Source: Chloroflexota bacterium | GTDB lineage: Bacteria; Chloroflexota; Limnocylindria; Limnocylindrales; CSP1-4 | DNA length: 8,725 nt | Assembly (NCBI GenBank): GCA_021812735.1 | Contig: JAKAMV010000373.1 | Location: 1-8,725 of the forward strand | Direction of reading: 5' to 3' | Shown here: piece by piece, positions 1-6,305 of the stretch | Numbering within the stretch: the stretch's first letter is position 1 | How the letters are laid out: each line of letters starts with the position of its first letter | Made by a program: the position numbers and the translations under genes | Notes under the pieces: model-generated | What the model was told of the DNA's origin: nothing | The model's database searches: none | The model's input: the letters and a program-made list of their open reading frames with translations, nothing else

Positions 1-720
1 CTGGTTCGCCTGGCGAGCGAGCTGCCCGGTCCGCCGGTCGCGCTCCTCGGCCGCCAGGTGCGCGGCGCGCCACCGCCGGAACCACGCGACGATCACCGCG
101 GCACCGAGCACCACGACGATCAGCCCGACGAACAGCACGAGGAGACCGCTGCCCGCCCCCGAAGACGTGGCGCCCTGCGACTGGCCCGGCGACGGGGTGG
201 CGACCGGGACTGCCCCGCCCTGTGCCCCGCCCGCCAGCGCCTGACCGAGGCCGTTCGCGAACGAGACGACCCCGCCGGCATAGTCGCCGGCCCGGAAGCG
301 CGGCTCGAGCGTGCTGCTCAGCAGCGAGTTGACGTCCCCGGCGGTCACCGACCCCAGCGCGCCGTCCTGGTAGTAGCCGTACCGGCGGTCGTTGACCGCC
401 ACCAGCAGCACCATGTCGTTCCCGCCCAGGCCGTTCTGCGAGTAGGTGGCCTGGGCGAGCTGCTCCGCGGTGTCGCTTCCGCTGGTCGCGACGAACACCA
501 CGTAGAGCTGGACATCGTGCCGGGAAAGCAGGCTGCCCAACGCCGCCTGGACCTGCGCGGTGCCACCGCCCAGGGATCCCGTCTGGTCCGTGACCTGGCT
601 CTGCAGCTTCGGCACCGATTGCGCGGCGGACGGGGCAACGGCCAGGAGCAGCAGCGCGGCCCACGCGAACCCGAGGGTCAGCGGCAGGCGGCGCGTGCTC
701 CGGTGAATCGAGATGGCCAT
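1..720 (-). CDS. TPM-domain protein with signal peptide and membrane anchor (partial, 3' end beyond window)
   Basis: The minus strand is open from an ATG at 718-720 to the window edge, giving 240 residues without a stop. Residues 1 to about 33 form a signal peptide: a basic start, then a hydrophobic stretch ending in APSAA before QS. Residues about 40-165 resemble the TPM fold (formerly DUF477), with the hallmark series VTDQTGSL, LYVVFVATSG, NDMVLLVAVNDRRYGYYQDG and the FRAGDYAGGV segment. A Pro/Ser/Gly-rich linker at 170-190 leads to one transmembrane helix at about 192-213, then a basic, charged cytoplasmic start (FRRWRAAHLAAEERDRR). TPM proteins of this layout act at the cell envelope; their biochemical role is poorly defined. 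In long actinobacterial relatives the tail continues as coiled coil, which would suit the sequence at the edge. It is transcribed divergently from the gene at 1041. A GGGGG run lies just upstream of the ATG, so the ribosome site is weak. Confidence 0.85.
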   Translation of the reverse strand, partial: MAISIHRSTRRLPLTLGFAWAALLLLAVAPSAAQSVPKLQSQVTDQTGSLGGGTAQVQAALGSLLSRHDVQLYVVFVATSGSDTAEQLAQATYSQNGLGGNDMVLLVAVNDRRYGYYQDGALGSVTAGDVNSLLSSTLEPRFRAGDYAGGVVSFANGLGQALAGGAQGGAVPVATPSPGQSQGATSSGAGSGLLVLFVGLIVVVLGAAVIVAWFRRWRAAHLAAEERDRRTGQLARQANQ

Positions 721-1040
721 GCTACCCCCGCGAGGCCGACCGCCATCGCCCGCCTCGCCGCCCTTCCCGCCGTTGGGCCGGCGGGAGGCATCCGGCCGAT
801 GCTGCCGGGTGTCCGGCGCGTGCGCCAGTGCCATTCGGCGGGACGCCACGGGCTGCGCTGCCGCCTCGCGCGTCACGGGACCATGGGCCGACCGCAGTCG
901 GTGCCGTTCGGCCCCCGTGGATCCTCTCGTCTGACCCGCGAACCCTTCCTCCAGCGGTGCAAGGGTAGTTCCGCGATGGACGGGCTCGATCCCGCCACGT
1001 CCACGGAGATGCCTCCTGACCGCCCGAAGGGGCGACGGAC
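721..1040. other. Divergent intergenic region
   Basis: This 320-bp stretch separates two divergently transcribed genes and should hold both promoters. No convincing -35/-10 pair was found on either strand. It contains one clear inverted repeat, TCCCGCC at 765-771 and GGCGGGA at 780-786 with an 8-nt spacer, about 45 nt upstream of the TPM start. Open frames crossing the region are Arg/Ala/Pro/Gly-rich and look like GC-driven artefacts. Confidence 0.5.
765..786. repeat. Inverted repeat upstream of the TPM gene
   Basis: Seven-base perfect arms TCCCGCC and GGCGGGA flank an 8-nt spacer, with a further G-T wobble and one C-G pair possible outside. It lies in the probable leader of the minus-strand TPM gene and could be an operator or a leader hairpin. 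In DNA this GC-rich, chance is also possible. Confidence 0.3.
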
Positions 1041-2003
1041 GTGAGCGGGCAAAAGCCGGGGGGCACGCTGCTGACCGTGGATCGACCGGGGCGCGAGATC
1101 GTCGATCCGGCGGAGCCCTGGGAGGTTCCCATCCCGTCCTCGGCCGTCTCCCGCATCGACCCGTCGGGCGAAGGCGCCCGGGTGACCCGACCCACGTCGG
1201 AGACCGAGCTCCCGCCCGGCGTGCTCCGAATCCTGCGGTTCACCTGCGGGTCGCTCCCGCTGGACCGGACGCTGCTGCTGGCACCTTCCGCGCGCCCCAT
1301 CGACCGCACCTGTCGCCGGTACGTGGCCACGCCGGTCCAGGTCCTCGCGTTCGGCGAGCGCGCCACCGGGCTCTGGGTGGACTGGCGAAGGCGGGATCCC
1401 GCCGTGGTCATCCCGGTCGAGCGGATCGGCAGCGTCGAGGACATCCGCATCCTCCGGTACCGGCGGCTGTCCGTGCGAGCGGCGGACGCACGCCTGTCGA
1501 TCCGGTATCGGGCCGAGGGACGAGAGCTGCTCGACCCTCCCCTCTGGTGGCTGCGGAAGAAGATCGGCCGGGGCGTGCGCGGCGAGGTTCCCGCCGCGGG
1601 GCTCCGCGTGGTCGGGGATGTCGAGGTCCCCGCCGGGTGGCAGGCCACGGCCACGGGCGTCGTGGCGGACGCGGGCGAGGAGGGTGCGGCGATGGTGTTC
1701 GGCGCCATGGCGGCGGCCGGGGGCACGCACCCGCCACGCGCGGTGCTGATCGCCGTCACGTCGAGTGAATTCCTGGTGATGGCCGACCCGGAAGAGGGCG
1801 CGTGCGACCCGGCAGCCATCCCCGCGATGCTCGCCGTGCCCCGCCACGCGCTGCAGGAGGTGACCGCCGACGGCGATCGGCTGGTGATCCGCTCTGCGGG
1901 CGTGGATCGGGTGCTCTCGATCGGCGCGGGGCTCGCGACCGCGGCGGCCGCGCTGGTGGGCTGCGCCGGCACGGTCAGGGCCCCGCTGCGGGCCGGTCAC
2001 TGA
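1041..2003 (+). CDS. Hypothetical protein with two similar beta-rich (PH-like?) halves
   Basis: I do not recognise this 320-aa protein. The GTG at 1041 is the natural start: an in-frame TGA lies at 1017-1019, and GAAGGGG at 1026-1032 sits 8 nt upstream. No signal peptide is seen. The first ~60 residues are polar and probably flexible. Residues about 98-160 and 234-296 share one layout: a hydrophobic strand, LWV/FLV, an acidic turn, VIPVERI/LAVPRHAL, then RLSVRAADARLSIR/RLVIRSAGVDRVLSI. This strand pattern resembles bacterial PH-like (YokE/bPH) domains, so a tandem duplication is plausible but unproven. A WW-containing basic segment (PPLWWLRKKIGRG, 167-179) and a Gly/Ala-rich stretch (215-229) lie between the halves. 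The C-terminal Ala-rich segment (296-309) is only weakly hydrophobic. Codon use matches the neighbours, supporting a real gene. The 177-nt gap to cpfC argues against one tight operon. Confidence 0.82.
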   Translation: MSGQKPGGTLLTVDRPGREIVDPAEPWEVPIPSSAVSRIDPSGEGARVTRPTSETELPPGVLRILRFTCGSLPLDRTLLLAPSARPIDRTCRRYVATPVQVLAFGERATGLWVDWRRRDPAVVIPVERIGSVEDIRILRYRRLSVRAADARLSIRYRAEGRELLDPPLWWLRKKIGRGVRGEVPAAGLRVVGDVEVPAGWQATATGVVADAGEEGAAMVFGAMAAAGGTHPPRAVLIAVTSSEFLVMADPEEGACDPAAIPAMLAVPRHALQEVTADGDRLVIRSAGVDRVLSIGAGLATAAAALVGCAGTVRAPLRAGH

Positions 2004-2071
2004 CGGGCGCGTCCGCCCGGCGGCACGCGACGGACGAGCCGCGGCGACTCGGCCGATGGACGCCACCCGTA

Positions 2072-2130
2072 GGCCGGATGGCCCCGTCTGGACGGGCCGG
2101 ATGGCGGGTGCGGGCCACCTCGGGGCCCCG
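2072..2130. repeat. Direct repeats, hairpin and palindrome upstream of cpfC
   Basis: The 11-bp sequence GGCCGGATGGC occurs at 2072-2082 and again at 2095-2105, a 23-bp period or about two helical turns. Between and overlapping them, 2080-2098 can fold as a hairpin of five GC pairs, a bulged C and two more pairs. A perfect 10-bp palindrome, CGGGGCCCCG, lies at 2121-2130. The set sits between the upstream gene and cpfC, so it could be a terminator for the first, an operator for the second, or both. No T-tract follows the hairpin. Confidence 0.35.
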
Positions 2131-2170
2131 GAAGATCCGTGAGTTCCATTCCCGTTGCACAATGTCGACC

Positions 2171-2174
2171 GGAG
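2171..2174 (+). promoter_or_regulatory. Ribosome binding site selecting the cpfC start
   Basis: GGAG lies 6 nt before the GTG at 2181. This favours 2181 over the in-frame GTG at 2139, which has GGAAG only 4 nt away and would add 14 residues with no counterpart in known ferrochelatases. Confidence 0.6.
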
Positions 2175-2180
2175 ATTGTC

Positions 2181-3143
2181 GTGTCCCCCACCGGTCCACA
2201 GTCCGTACCTGCTGCCGTGCTGCTGATGGCGTACGGCGGCCCCGAGCGCCTCGACCAGGTCGAGGCGTACTACACCGACATCCGCCGCGGCGTCGCCCCC
2301 ACGCCCGAGCTGCTCGAGGAGCTGCTGGGCCGCTACCGGGCCATCGGCGGCGGATCCCCGCTGTCCCGAATCGTGGAGCGGCAGCGGTCCGCTCTCGAGG
2401 CCGAACTCCTCACCCGCGGCACGGCAATTCCCGTGTACGCCGGCATGCGCCACATCGAGCCGCGGATCGGCGGGGTGGTCGAGCGCATGGCCGCCGACGG
2501 GGTGGAGCGGCTGGCGGCGATCGCGCTGGCCCCCCAGCGCTCGTCCAGCGCGGCGGGCTACCACCAGGCCGTGGATCGCGCGATCGCCACGCTCGGAGCG
2601 TCCGCGCCGCTGGTGGCCCACGTGGAGTCCTGGCACGACCAGCCGCGCTTCGTGGAGGCGCTCGCGGCGGCGACCTCGGAGGCGCTCGCCCGGGTTCCCG
2701 ATGCTGCCGGTGCGCGGGTGATCTTCACGGCGCACAGCCTGCCGGCCCGCGTCGTCGCCGAGGGCGATCCTTACCCGGACGAGGTGGCCGCCACGGCCGC
2801 CCTGGTGGCGCGGCGCCTCGGGCTCGCCGGGTACCTCGTGGCATTCCAGAGCGCGGGCCGCACGGGCGAGGCCTGGCTGGGCCCGGAGCTCCGGGACGAG
2901 ATCCGCCGCGTCGCCGCCGAGGGCGTGACGCAGGTGGTGGTGTGCCCCGTCGGCTTCGTGGCCGACCATCTGGAGGTCCTGTACGACATCGACATCGAGG
3001 CCCGGGCCGTCGCCCGGTCGGTGGGCGTCGGGCTCGAGCGGGCCCGCTCGATGAACGACGATCCCACGTTCATCGCCGCGCTCGGCGACGTCGCCGTCGA
3101 GGCGCTCTTCGATCCCATCCCCCTGCCGTCGACCACAGCCTGA
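2181..3143 (+). CDS. cpfC: Coproporphyrin III ferrochelatase (CpfC/HemH)
   Basis: This cytoplasmic enzyme inserts Fe2+ into coproporphyrin III to give coproheme. The 320-aa chain aligns by eye along its length with Bacillus subtilis HemH/CpfC (about 310 aa). Residues 14-20 are LLMAYGG, whose Tyr18 matches B. subtilis Tyr13, typical of the coproporphyrin-type enzyme. RYRAIGGGSPLSRI is at 51-64. GMRHIEP (88-94) keeps the metal-side His91, with Arg in place of Lys87. AHSLP (184-188) carries catalytic His185, and VGFVADHLEVLYDID (257-271) carries Glu265. FQSAGRTGEAWLGPEL is also of the Gram-positive type. LAPQ at 116-119 replaces the LAPH seen in B. subtilis. Only one Cys (255) is visible, so the [2Fe-2S] cluster known in some actinobacterial ferrochelatases should be absent. 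The GTG at 2181 is preferred; the GTG at 2139 is the alternative. The radical SAM gene follows after 27 nt. Confidence 0.95.
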   Translation: MSPTGPQSVPAAVLLMAYGGPERLDQVEAYYTDIRRGVAPTPELLEELLGRYRAIGGGSPLSRIVERQRSALEAELLTRGTAIPVYAGMRHIEPRIGGVVERMAADGVERLAAIALAPQRSSSAAGYHQAVDRAIATLGASAPLVAHVESWHDQPRFVEALAAATSEALARVPDAAGARVIFTAHSLPARVVAEGDPYPDEVAATAALVARRLGLAGYLVAFQSAGRTGEAWLGPELRDEIRRVAAEGVTQVVVCPVGFVADHLEVLYDIDIEARAVARSVGVGLERARSMNDDPTFIAALGDVAVEALFDPIPLPSTTA

Positions 3144-3170
3144 GCGGGCCGACCGCGAACCGAGGCCATC

Positions 3171-4358
3171 ATGGACAACCCGCACGCTCCGCACGCCACC
3201 GTCGCAGCCCCGCCCGCACCGCGGGGAGGCCAGCCCGCCCCCGCGACGCACACGCACCCCCCGGCCGTGGGGGCCGTGCGACCGGACGGGTATGTCTTCG
3301 GCCGGGCGCCGATGCTGGTCTACTGGGAGACCACGCTCGCGTGCGGGCTCGCCTGCCGGCATTGCCGGGCCACCGCGCAGCCGGATCGCAGCCCTCTCGA
3401 GCTGACCACGGACGAGGGTCGGCGACTGCTCGACGACATCACCGCCTTCGGGCGCCCCTACCCGCACGTGGTGTTCACCGGCGGCGACCCGCTCCGCCGG
3501 CCGGACCTCGAGGAGCTGGTGGAGGCCGCGACGGCGCGCGGCATCGGCGCGTCGCTCGCCCCCGCGGTGACCCCCGACATGACCCTGGCCCGGCTCGCCG
3601 GGCTGAAGGCGGCCGGAATCCAGACCATGTCGCTCAGCATCGACGGGTCGGATGCGGCCCGTCACGACGGGTTCCGGGGGGTGCCCGGCACCTTCGCGAT
3701 GACCGAACGGGCGGTCGAGTGGGCCCACCAGGTCGGCCTGCCGCTGCAGATCAACACCCTGGTGACGGACGAGACGCTGCCCGACCTGCCCGCCACCTAC
3801 GCGCTGATGCAGCGGCTGGGGATCATCCGCTGGAGCCTCTTCTTCCTGATCGGGGTGGGCCGCGGGAGCGGCCTCCAGGAGATCACGCCGGCGGAGTCCG
3901 AACGGCTCAACCACTGGCTGTACGACCTCGCGCGTGAGGCCCCGTTCGCGATCAAGACCACCGAGGCCACGCACTACCGCCGCGTCGCGATTCGCCGGAT
4001 GCAGGCGGAGGGACTCGACGACGGTGCCATCGCCGCGACGCCGGTCGGCCGGGGGTTCGGCGTCCGGGACGGGAACGGGATCGTCTTCATCGCCCACGAC
4101 GGCGCCATCTCGCCGTCGGGGTTCCTGCCCCTCGCGGCGGGCAACGTCCGGACCGACCAGCTGGCGACCGTGTACCGCACCCACCCGGTCTTCACGAGCC
4201 TGCGCGACGTCTCCACGTTCAAGGGACGCTGCGGCCGCTGCTCCTACGTGTCGATCTGCGGGGGCTCGCGGGCGCGTGCCTACGCGTGGACGGGCGACTA
4301 CCTGGAGACGGATCCCCTCTGCCCGTACGTGCCACCCGTCGGCGCAGCGCACGTCTGA
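3171..4358 (+). CDS. Radical SAM/SPASM protein, AhbD/NirJ-like (TIGR04053-type), heme cluster
   Basis: This 395-aa protein has a classic radical SAM core: CX3CX2C with Cys58, Cys62 and Cys65 in TLACGLACRHCRA, the GGDP motif at 104-107, the SLSIDG strand, and FRGVPGTF. The C-terminal SPASM-type region has Cys354, Cys357, Cys363 and Cys384, spaced CX2CX5CX20C and followed by CPYVP, consistent with one auxiliary [4Fe-4S] cluster. This layout is shared with AhbC, AhbD and NirJ, which modify siroheme-derived porphyrins and coproheme. The WSLFFLIGVGRGSGL segment recalls the family I remember as TIGR04053. The first ~45 residues are Pro/Ala/His-rich and probably disordered. The gene lies 27 nt after cpfC and 12 nt before cgoX, with GAGG at 3162-3165 as ribosome site. 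I infer a role in late heme synthesis, most simply oxidative decarboxylation of coproheme to heme b. A peptide-modifying or other SPASM activity is the alternative. Confidence 0.9.
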   Translation: MDNPHAPHATVAAPPAPRGGQPAPATHTHPPAVGAVRPDGYVFGRAPMLVYWETTLACGLACRHCRATAQPDRSPLELTTDEGRRLLDDITAFGRPYPHVVFTGGDPLRRPDLEELVEAATARGIGASLAPAVTPDMTLARLAGLKAAGIQTMSLSIDGSDAARHDGFRGVPGTFAMTERAVEWAHQVGLPLQINTLVTDETLPDLPATYALMQRLGIIRWSLFFLIGVGRGSGLQEITPAESERLNHWLYDLAREAPFAIKTTEATHYRRVAIRRMQAEGLDDGAIAATPVGRGFGVRDGNGIVFIAHDGAISPSGFLPLAAGNVRTDQLATVYRTHPVFTSLRDVSTFKGRCGRCSYVSICGGSRARAYAWTGDYLETDPLCPYVPPVGAAHV

Positions 4359-4370
4359 CGGGCCGGCACG

Positions 4371-5756
4371 ATGCGCGTGCTGGTGATCGGGGGCGGGATC
4401 ACCGGGCTGGCGGCGGCACACGCCCTGGCTCGAGCCGGGATTCCGGTCACGCTGGTCGAGGCATCCGACCGGCTGGGCGGCAAGATCCGGACCGAGCGGA
4501 CGAACGGGTTCCTGGTCGAATCCGGACCCGATTCGTTCGTGAGCTACCGGCCCGCCGCGCTGCAGCTGGTCCGTGAGCTCGGGCTGGCCGACTCGGTGGT
4601 GCGGCCCGTCGCCCCGCGCGTGGTGCACATCCGCACCGGCGGCCGGTTCGTGCCGCTGCCACAGGAGATGGGGCTCGTGCTCCCCACCCACCTGCGTCCG
4701 TTCGTCACCACCTCCCTGTTCTCGCCGCTGCAGAAACTCCGCATGGGACTGGACCTGGTCCTGCCCCGCGACGGCCTGGCGCGCGACACGGCGGTGGGCG
4801 TCTACCTCCGCCGGCGCCTGGGCCCCGCGCTGGTGGACCGGCTGGCGGGCCCGTTGCTCGGAGGCGTGTACGGGACCTCGATCGACGAGCTGAGCCTGCT
4901 CGCGGTGGTGCCCCAGCTCCGTGACGCCGAGCGCGATCACCGCAGCCTGTTCCTGGCGAGCCTGGCCGCCGGCCGGGCACGGCGATCGGGTGGGGAGTCG
5001 CCGTTCGTCACGCTGGCGGGTGGCACGGGGCAGCTGATCGAGGCGCTGGTGGATGCGCTGGGTCGATCGCCCGAGGTCGACCTCCGCCTGCGGACGCCGG
5101 TGGCGCGCCTGGAGCGTCAGGGCACCGGCGTGGAGGCGCGCCTCGCGACCGGCGAGACGCTTCGCCCCGACGCCACCATCCTGACCGTCCCCGGTCCGGA
5201 GGCGGCCTGGCTGCTCGACGACGTGGCACCGGTGGCGGCAGCGGGCATCCGGACGATCCCGCACGGGACGACCGCGGTGGTGTCGCTGGGGTACCGGGCG
5301 GACCAGTTCGCGACGCCGCCCACCGGGCACGGGTTCCTGGTTGCCGCCGGCGAGCCGCTGTCGATCGACGCCTGCACCATCAGCTCGTCGAAGTGGCCGG
5401 GCCGGGCGCCGGACGGCATGGTGCTCATCCGCGCGTTCATCGGCTCCCGCAGCGGCCGGGCCGGTGGGATGGACGACGAGGCAGTGGTGGCCGCGGCGGT
5501 CCGCGACGTGGCCGCGACGCTTGGCGCGCGCGGTGCCCCGGCGCTGGCGCGCCTCGCAAGGCTCACGGGCCAGATGCCGCAGTACACGGTGGGCCACCTC
5601 GACCGGGTGGCGCGGATCTTCGCCGGCCTGGAGGGCGTGCCGGGCGTGTTGCTCGCCGGCGCGCCGTACCGCGGCGTCGGCATCCCGGACTGTGTCGCAC
5701 AGGGCCAGGCCGCGGCGCGAGCGGCCGGCGAGTTGATGGGGGAAGCGCGCGACTGA
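4371..5756 (+). CDS. cgoX: Coproporphyrinogen III oxidase, HemY/CgoX type
   Basis: This FAD-dependent enzyme removes six electrons from coproporphyrinogen III (or protoporphyrinogen IX) using O2. The 461-aa length is close to B. subtilis HemY/CgoX (470). The N-terminus is a Rossmann motif, GGGITGLAAAHALA from residue 7, followed by LVEASDRLGGKIRT and the family signature ESGPDSFVSYRPAA. LAGPLLGGVYGTSIDELSLLAVVPQL, split over the middle, matches the HemY core, and SSSKWPGRAPDGMVLIRAFIG and the C-terminal GAPYRGVGIPDC (430-441) complete the FAD and substrate fold. No signal peptide is present; family members are soluble or membrane-associated. The gene follows the radical SAM gene by 12 nt with only a weak ribosome site, suggesting translational coupling. 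With a coproporphyrin-type CpfC next door, coproporphyrinogen is the likelier substrate; protoporphyrinogen cannot be excluded by sequence alone. Confidence 0.94.
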   Translation: MRVLVIGGGITGLAAAHALARAGIPVTLVEASDRLGGKIRTERTNGFLVESGPDSFVSYRPAALQLVRELGLADSVVRPVAPRVVHIRTGGRFVPLPQEMGLVLPTHLRPFVTTSLFSPLQKLRMGLDLVLPRDGLARDTAVGVYLRRRLGPALVDRLAGPLLGGVYGTSIDELSLLAVVPQLRDAERDHRSLFLASLAAGRARRSGGESPFVTLAGGTGQLIEALVDALGRSPEVDLRLRTPVARLERQGTGVEARLATGETLRPDATILTVPGPEAAWLLDDVAPVAAAGIRTIPHGTTAVVSLGYRADQFATPPTGHGFLVAAGEPLSIDACTISSSKWPGRAPDGMVLIRAFIGSRSGRAGGMDDEAVVAAAVRDVAATLGARGAPALARLARLTGQMPQYTVGHLDRVARIFAGLEGVPGVLLAGAPYRGVGIPDCVAQGQAAARAAGELMGEARD

Positions 5757-5770
5757 GCCGCGTGCGCGGC
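5757..5770. repeat. Short inverted repeat right after the cgoX stop
   Basis: GCCGCG and CGCGGC flank a central TG, starting at the base after the stop codon of cgoX. It could form a small hairpin that reduces read-through into the next gene or stabilises the 3' end. It is short and may be chance in this base composition. Confidence 0.3.
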
Positions 5771-5792
5771 CCGGCACCGATACGATCTCGAC

Positions 5793-5799
5793 AGGAGGG
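5793..5799 (+). promoter_or_regulatory. Strong ribosome binding site of the NifX-like gene
   Basis: AGGAGGG lies 6 nt before the ATG at 5806, the best Shine-Dalgarno match on the plus strand here. A TACGAT hexamer at 5781-5786 could be a -10 element of an internal promoter, but no matching -35 is seen. Confidence 0.7.
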
Positions 5800-5805
5800 T
5801 TTCTC

Positions 5806-6144
5806 ATGCTGGTGTGCGTGCCCGTGGCGGGCGACGGACAGATCGACCCGCGGTGGGGGCGAGCGGCGCGTGTGGCGATCGCCGACGTGGCGGGGGGCGC
5901 CCTGGCAGGCTGGCGAGAGTTCGACGTCGCGTGGGACGACCTCCATGACCAGGGCTCGGAGGGCGGGCATCACGCCCGGGTGGCCCGCTTCCTGAAGGAG
6001 CAGGGCGTCCAGGTCGTCCTGGCGCATCACATGGGTCCCGACATGCTGCACATGCTCGAGCGGATGGGCCTGTCCGTACGCCTGGGCGTCGGCGGGGACG
6101 CGCGGGCGGCAGTCATCGCGGCCGGCGAGGCCGGCCCGAGCTGA
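5806..6144 (+). CDS. NifX/NifB-family metal-cluster-binding protein
   Basis: This 112-aa protein has the dinitrogenase iron-molybdenum cofactor domain (Nitro_FeMo-Co, as in NifX, NafY and the NifB C-terminus). It shows an N-terminal strand MLVCVPVAGDGQIDPRWGRA, an ALAGWREFDV strand, a His-rich loop (His47, His55, His56), then ARVARFLKEQGVQVVLAHHMGPDMLHMLERMG and a C-terminal VRLGVGGDARAAV. Domains of this size bind Fe-S or Fe-Mo clusters; many lie outside nitrogen-fixation loci with unknown roles. No nif gene occurs in this window, so a nitrogenase role is unlikely from context. His/Met residues (His74, His75, Met76, Met80, His82) give several possible metal ligands. It lies 49 nt after cgoX on the same strand. 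I infer iron or cluster handling linked to the radical SAM enzyme or ferrochelatase, but co-transcription alone is the support. Confidence 0.88.
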   Translation: MLVCVPVAGDGQIDPRWGRAARVAIADVAGGALAGWREFDVAWDDLHDQGSEGGHHARVARFLKEQGVQVVLAHHMGPDMLHMLERMGLSVRLGVGGDARAAVIAAGEAGPS

Positions 6145-6239
6145 GGCAACGCGACGCCGGGCACCGCTCGACGGACCCTGCGGGCCGGCGTCCAGGCTGG
6201 CCGATGGTCGATCCCGCACAACGCAGCCGGTCGACCACG

Positions 6240-6275
6240 GCGAAGGCGCCCCGGCTGCTGCCGGGGCGCCTTCGC
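6240..6275. terminator. Bidirectional terminator-like hairpin between converging genes
   Basis: A perfect 15-bp stem pairs 6240-6254 (GCGAAGGCGCCCCGG) with 6261-6275, around the loop CTGCTG. It lies 95 nt after the NifX-like stop and 30 nt after the minus-strand peptidase stop, where a shared terminator is expected. No T-tract follows on either strand, as is common for hairpin terminators in very GC-rich genomes. Confidence 0.75.
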
Positions 6276-6305
6276 GGGATCGCCTGGGACGGGAACGATC
6301 CCGCG
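6273..6305. terminator. Second hairpin abutting the peptidase stop codon
   Basis: Ten-base perfect arms, CGCGGGATCG at 6273-6282 and CGATCCCGCG at 6296-6305, enclose a 13-nt loop. The right arm ends at the base next to the peptidase stop codon (6306-6308, minus strand). Its left arm shares bases 6273-6275 with the first hairpin, so the full forms of the two stems cannot coexist. For the minus-strand transcript this would be the first terminator met. Confidence 0.55.

Noticed and set aside
58..1044. A 328-codon plus-strand open frame at the left end
   Set aside because: It is antisense to the TPM gene, whose translation shows a signal peptide, TPM motifs and a membrane helix. The plus-strand product is compositionally biased noise.
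2139..2180. Longer ferrochelatase start at GTG 2139
   Set aside because: It adds 14 residues not expected for the family, and the GGAG at 2171 is better placed for the GTG at 2181. It remains possible.
1802..3937. A 711-codon plus-strand open frame across the hypothetical gene, cpfC and the radical SAM gene
   Set aside because: It is out of frame with three well-supported genes, and its translation is Arg/Gly-rich without recognisable motifs.
873..5807. A 1644-codon open frame on the minus strand, antisense to the whole heme cluster
   Set aside because: Its product is Arg/Gly/Pro/Ala-rich low-complexity sequence without domains. It mirrors genes that are clearly real on the plus strand and results from scarce stop codons in GC-rich DNA.
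5806..6144. Evidence of nitrogen fixation from the NifX-like gene
   Set aside because: The domain is widespread outside nif loci, and no other nif gene is present in the window.
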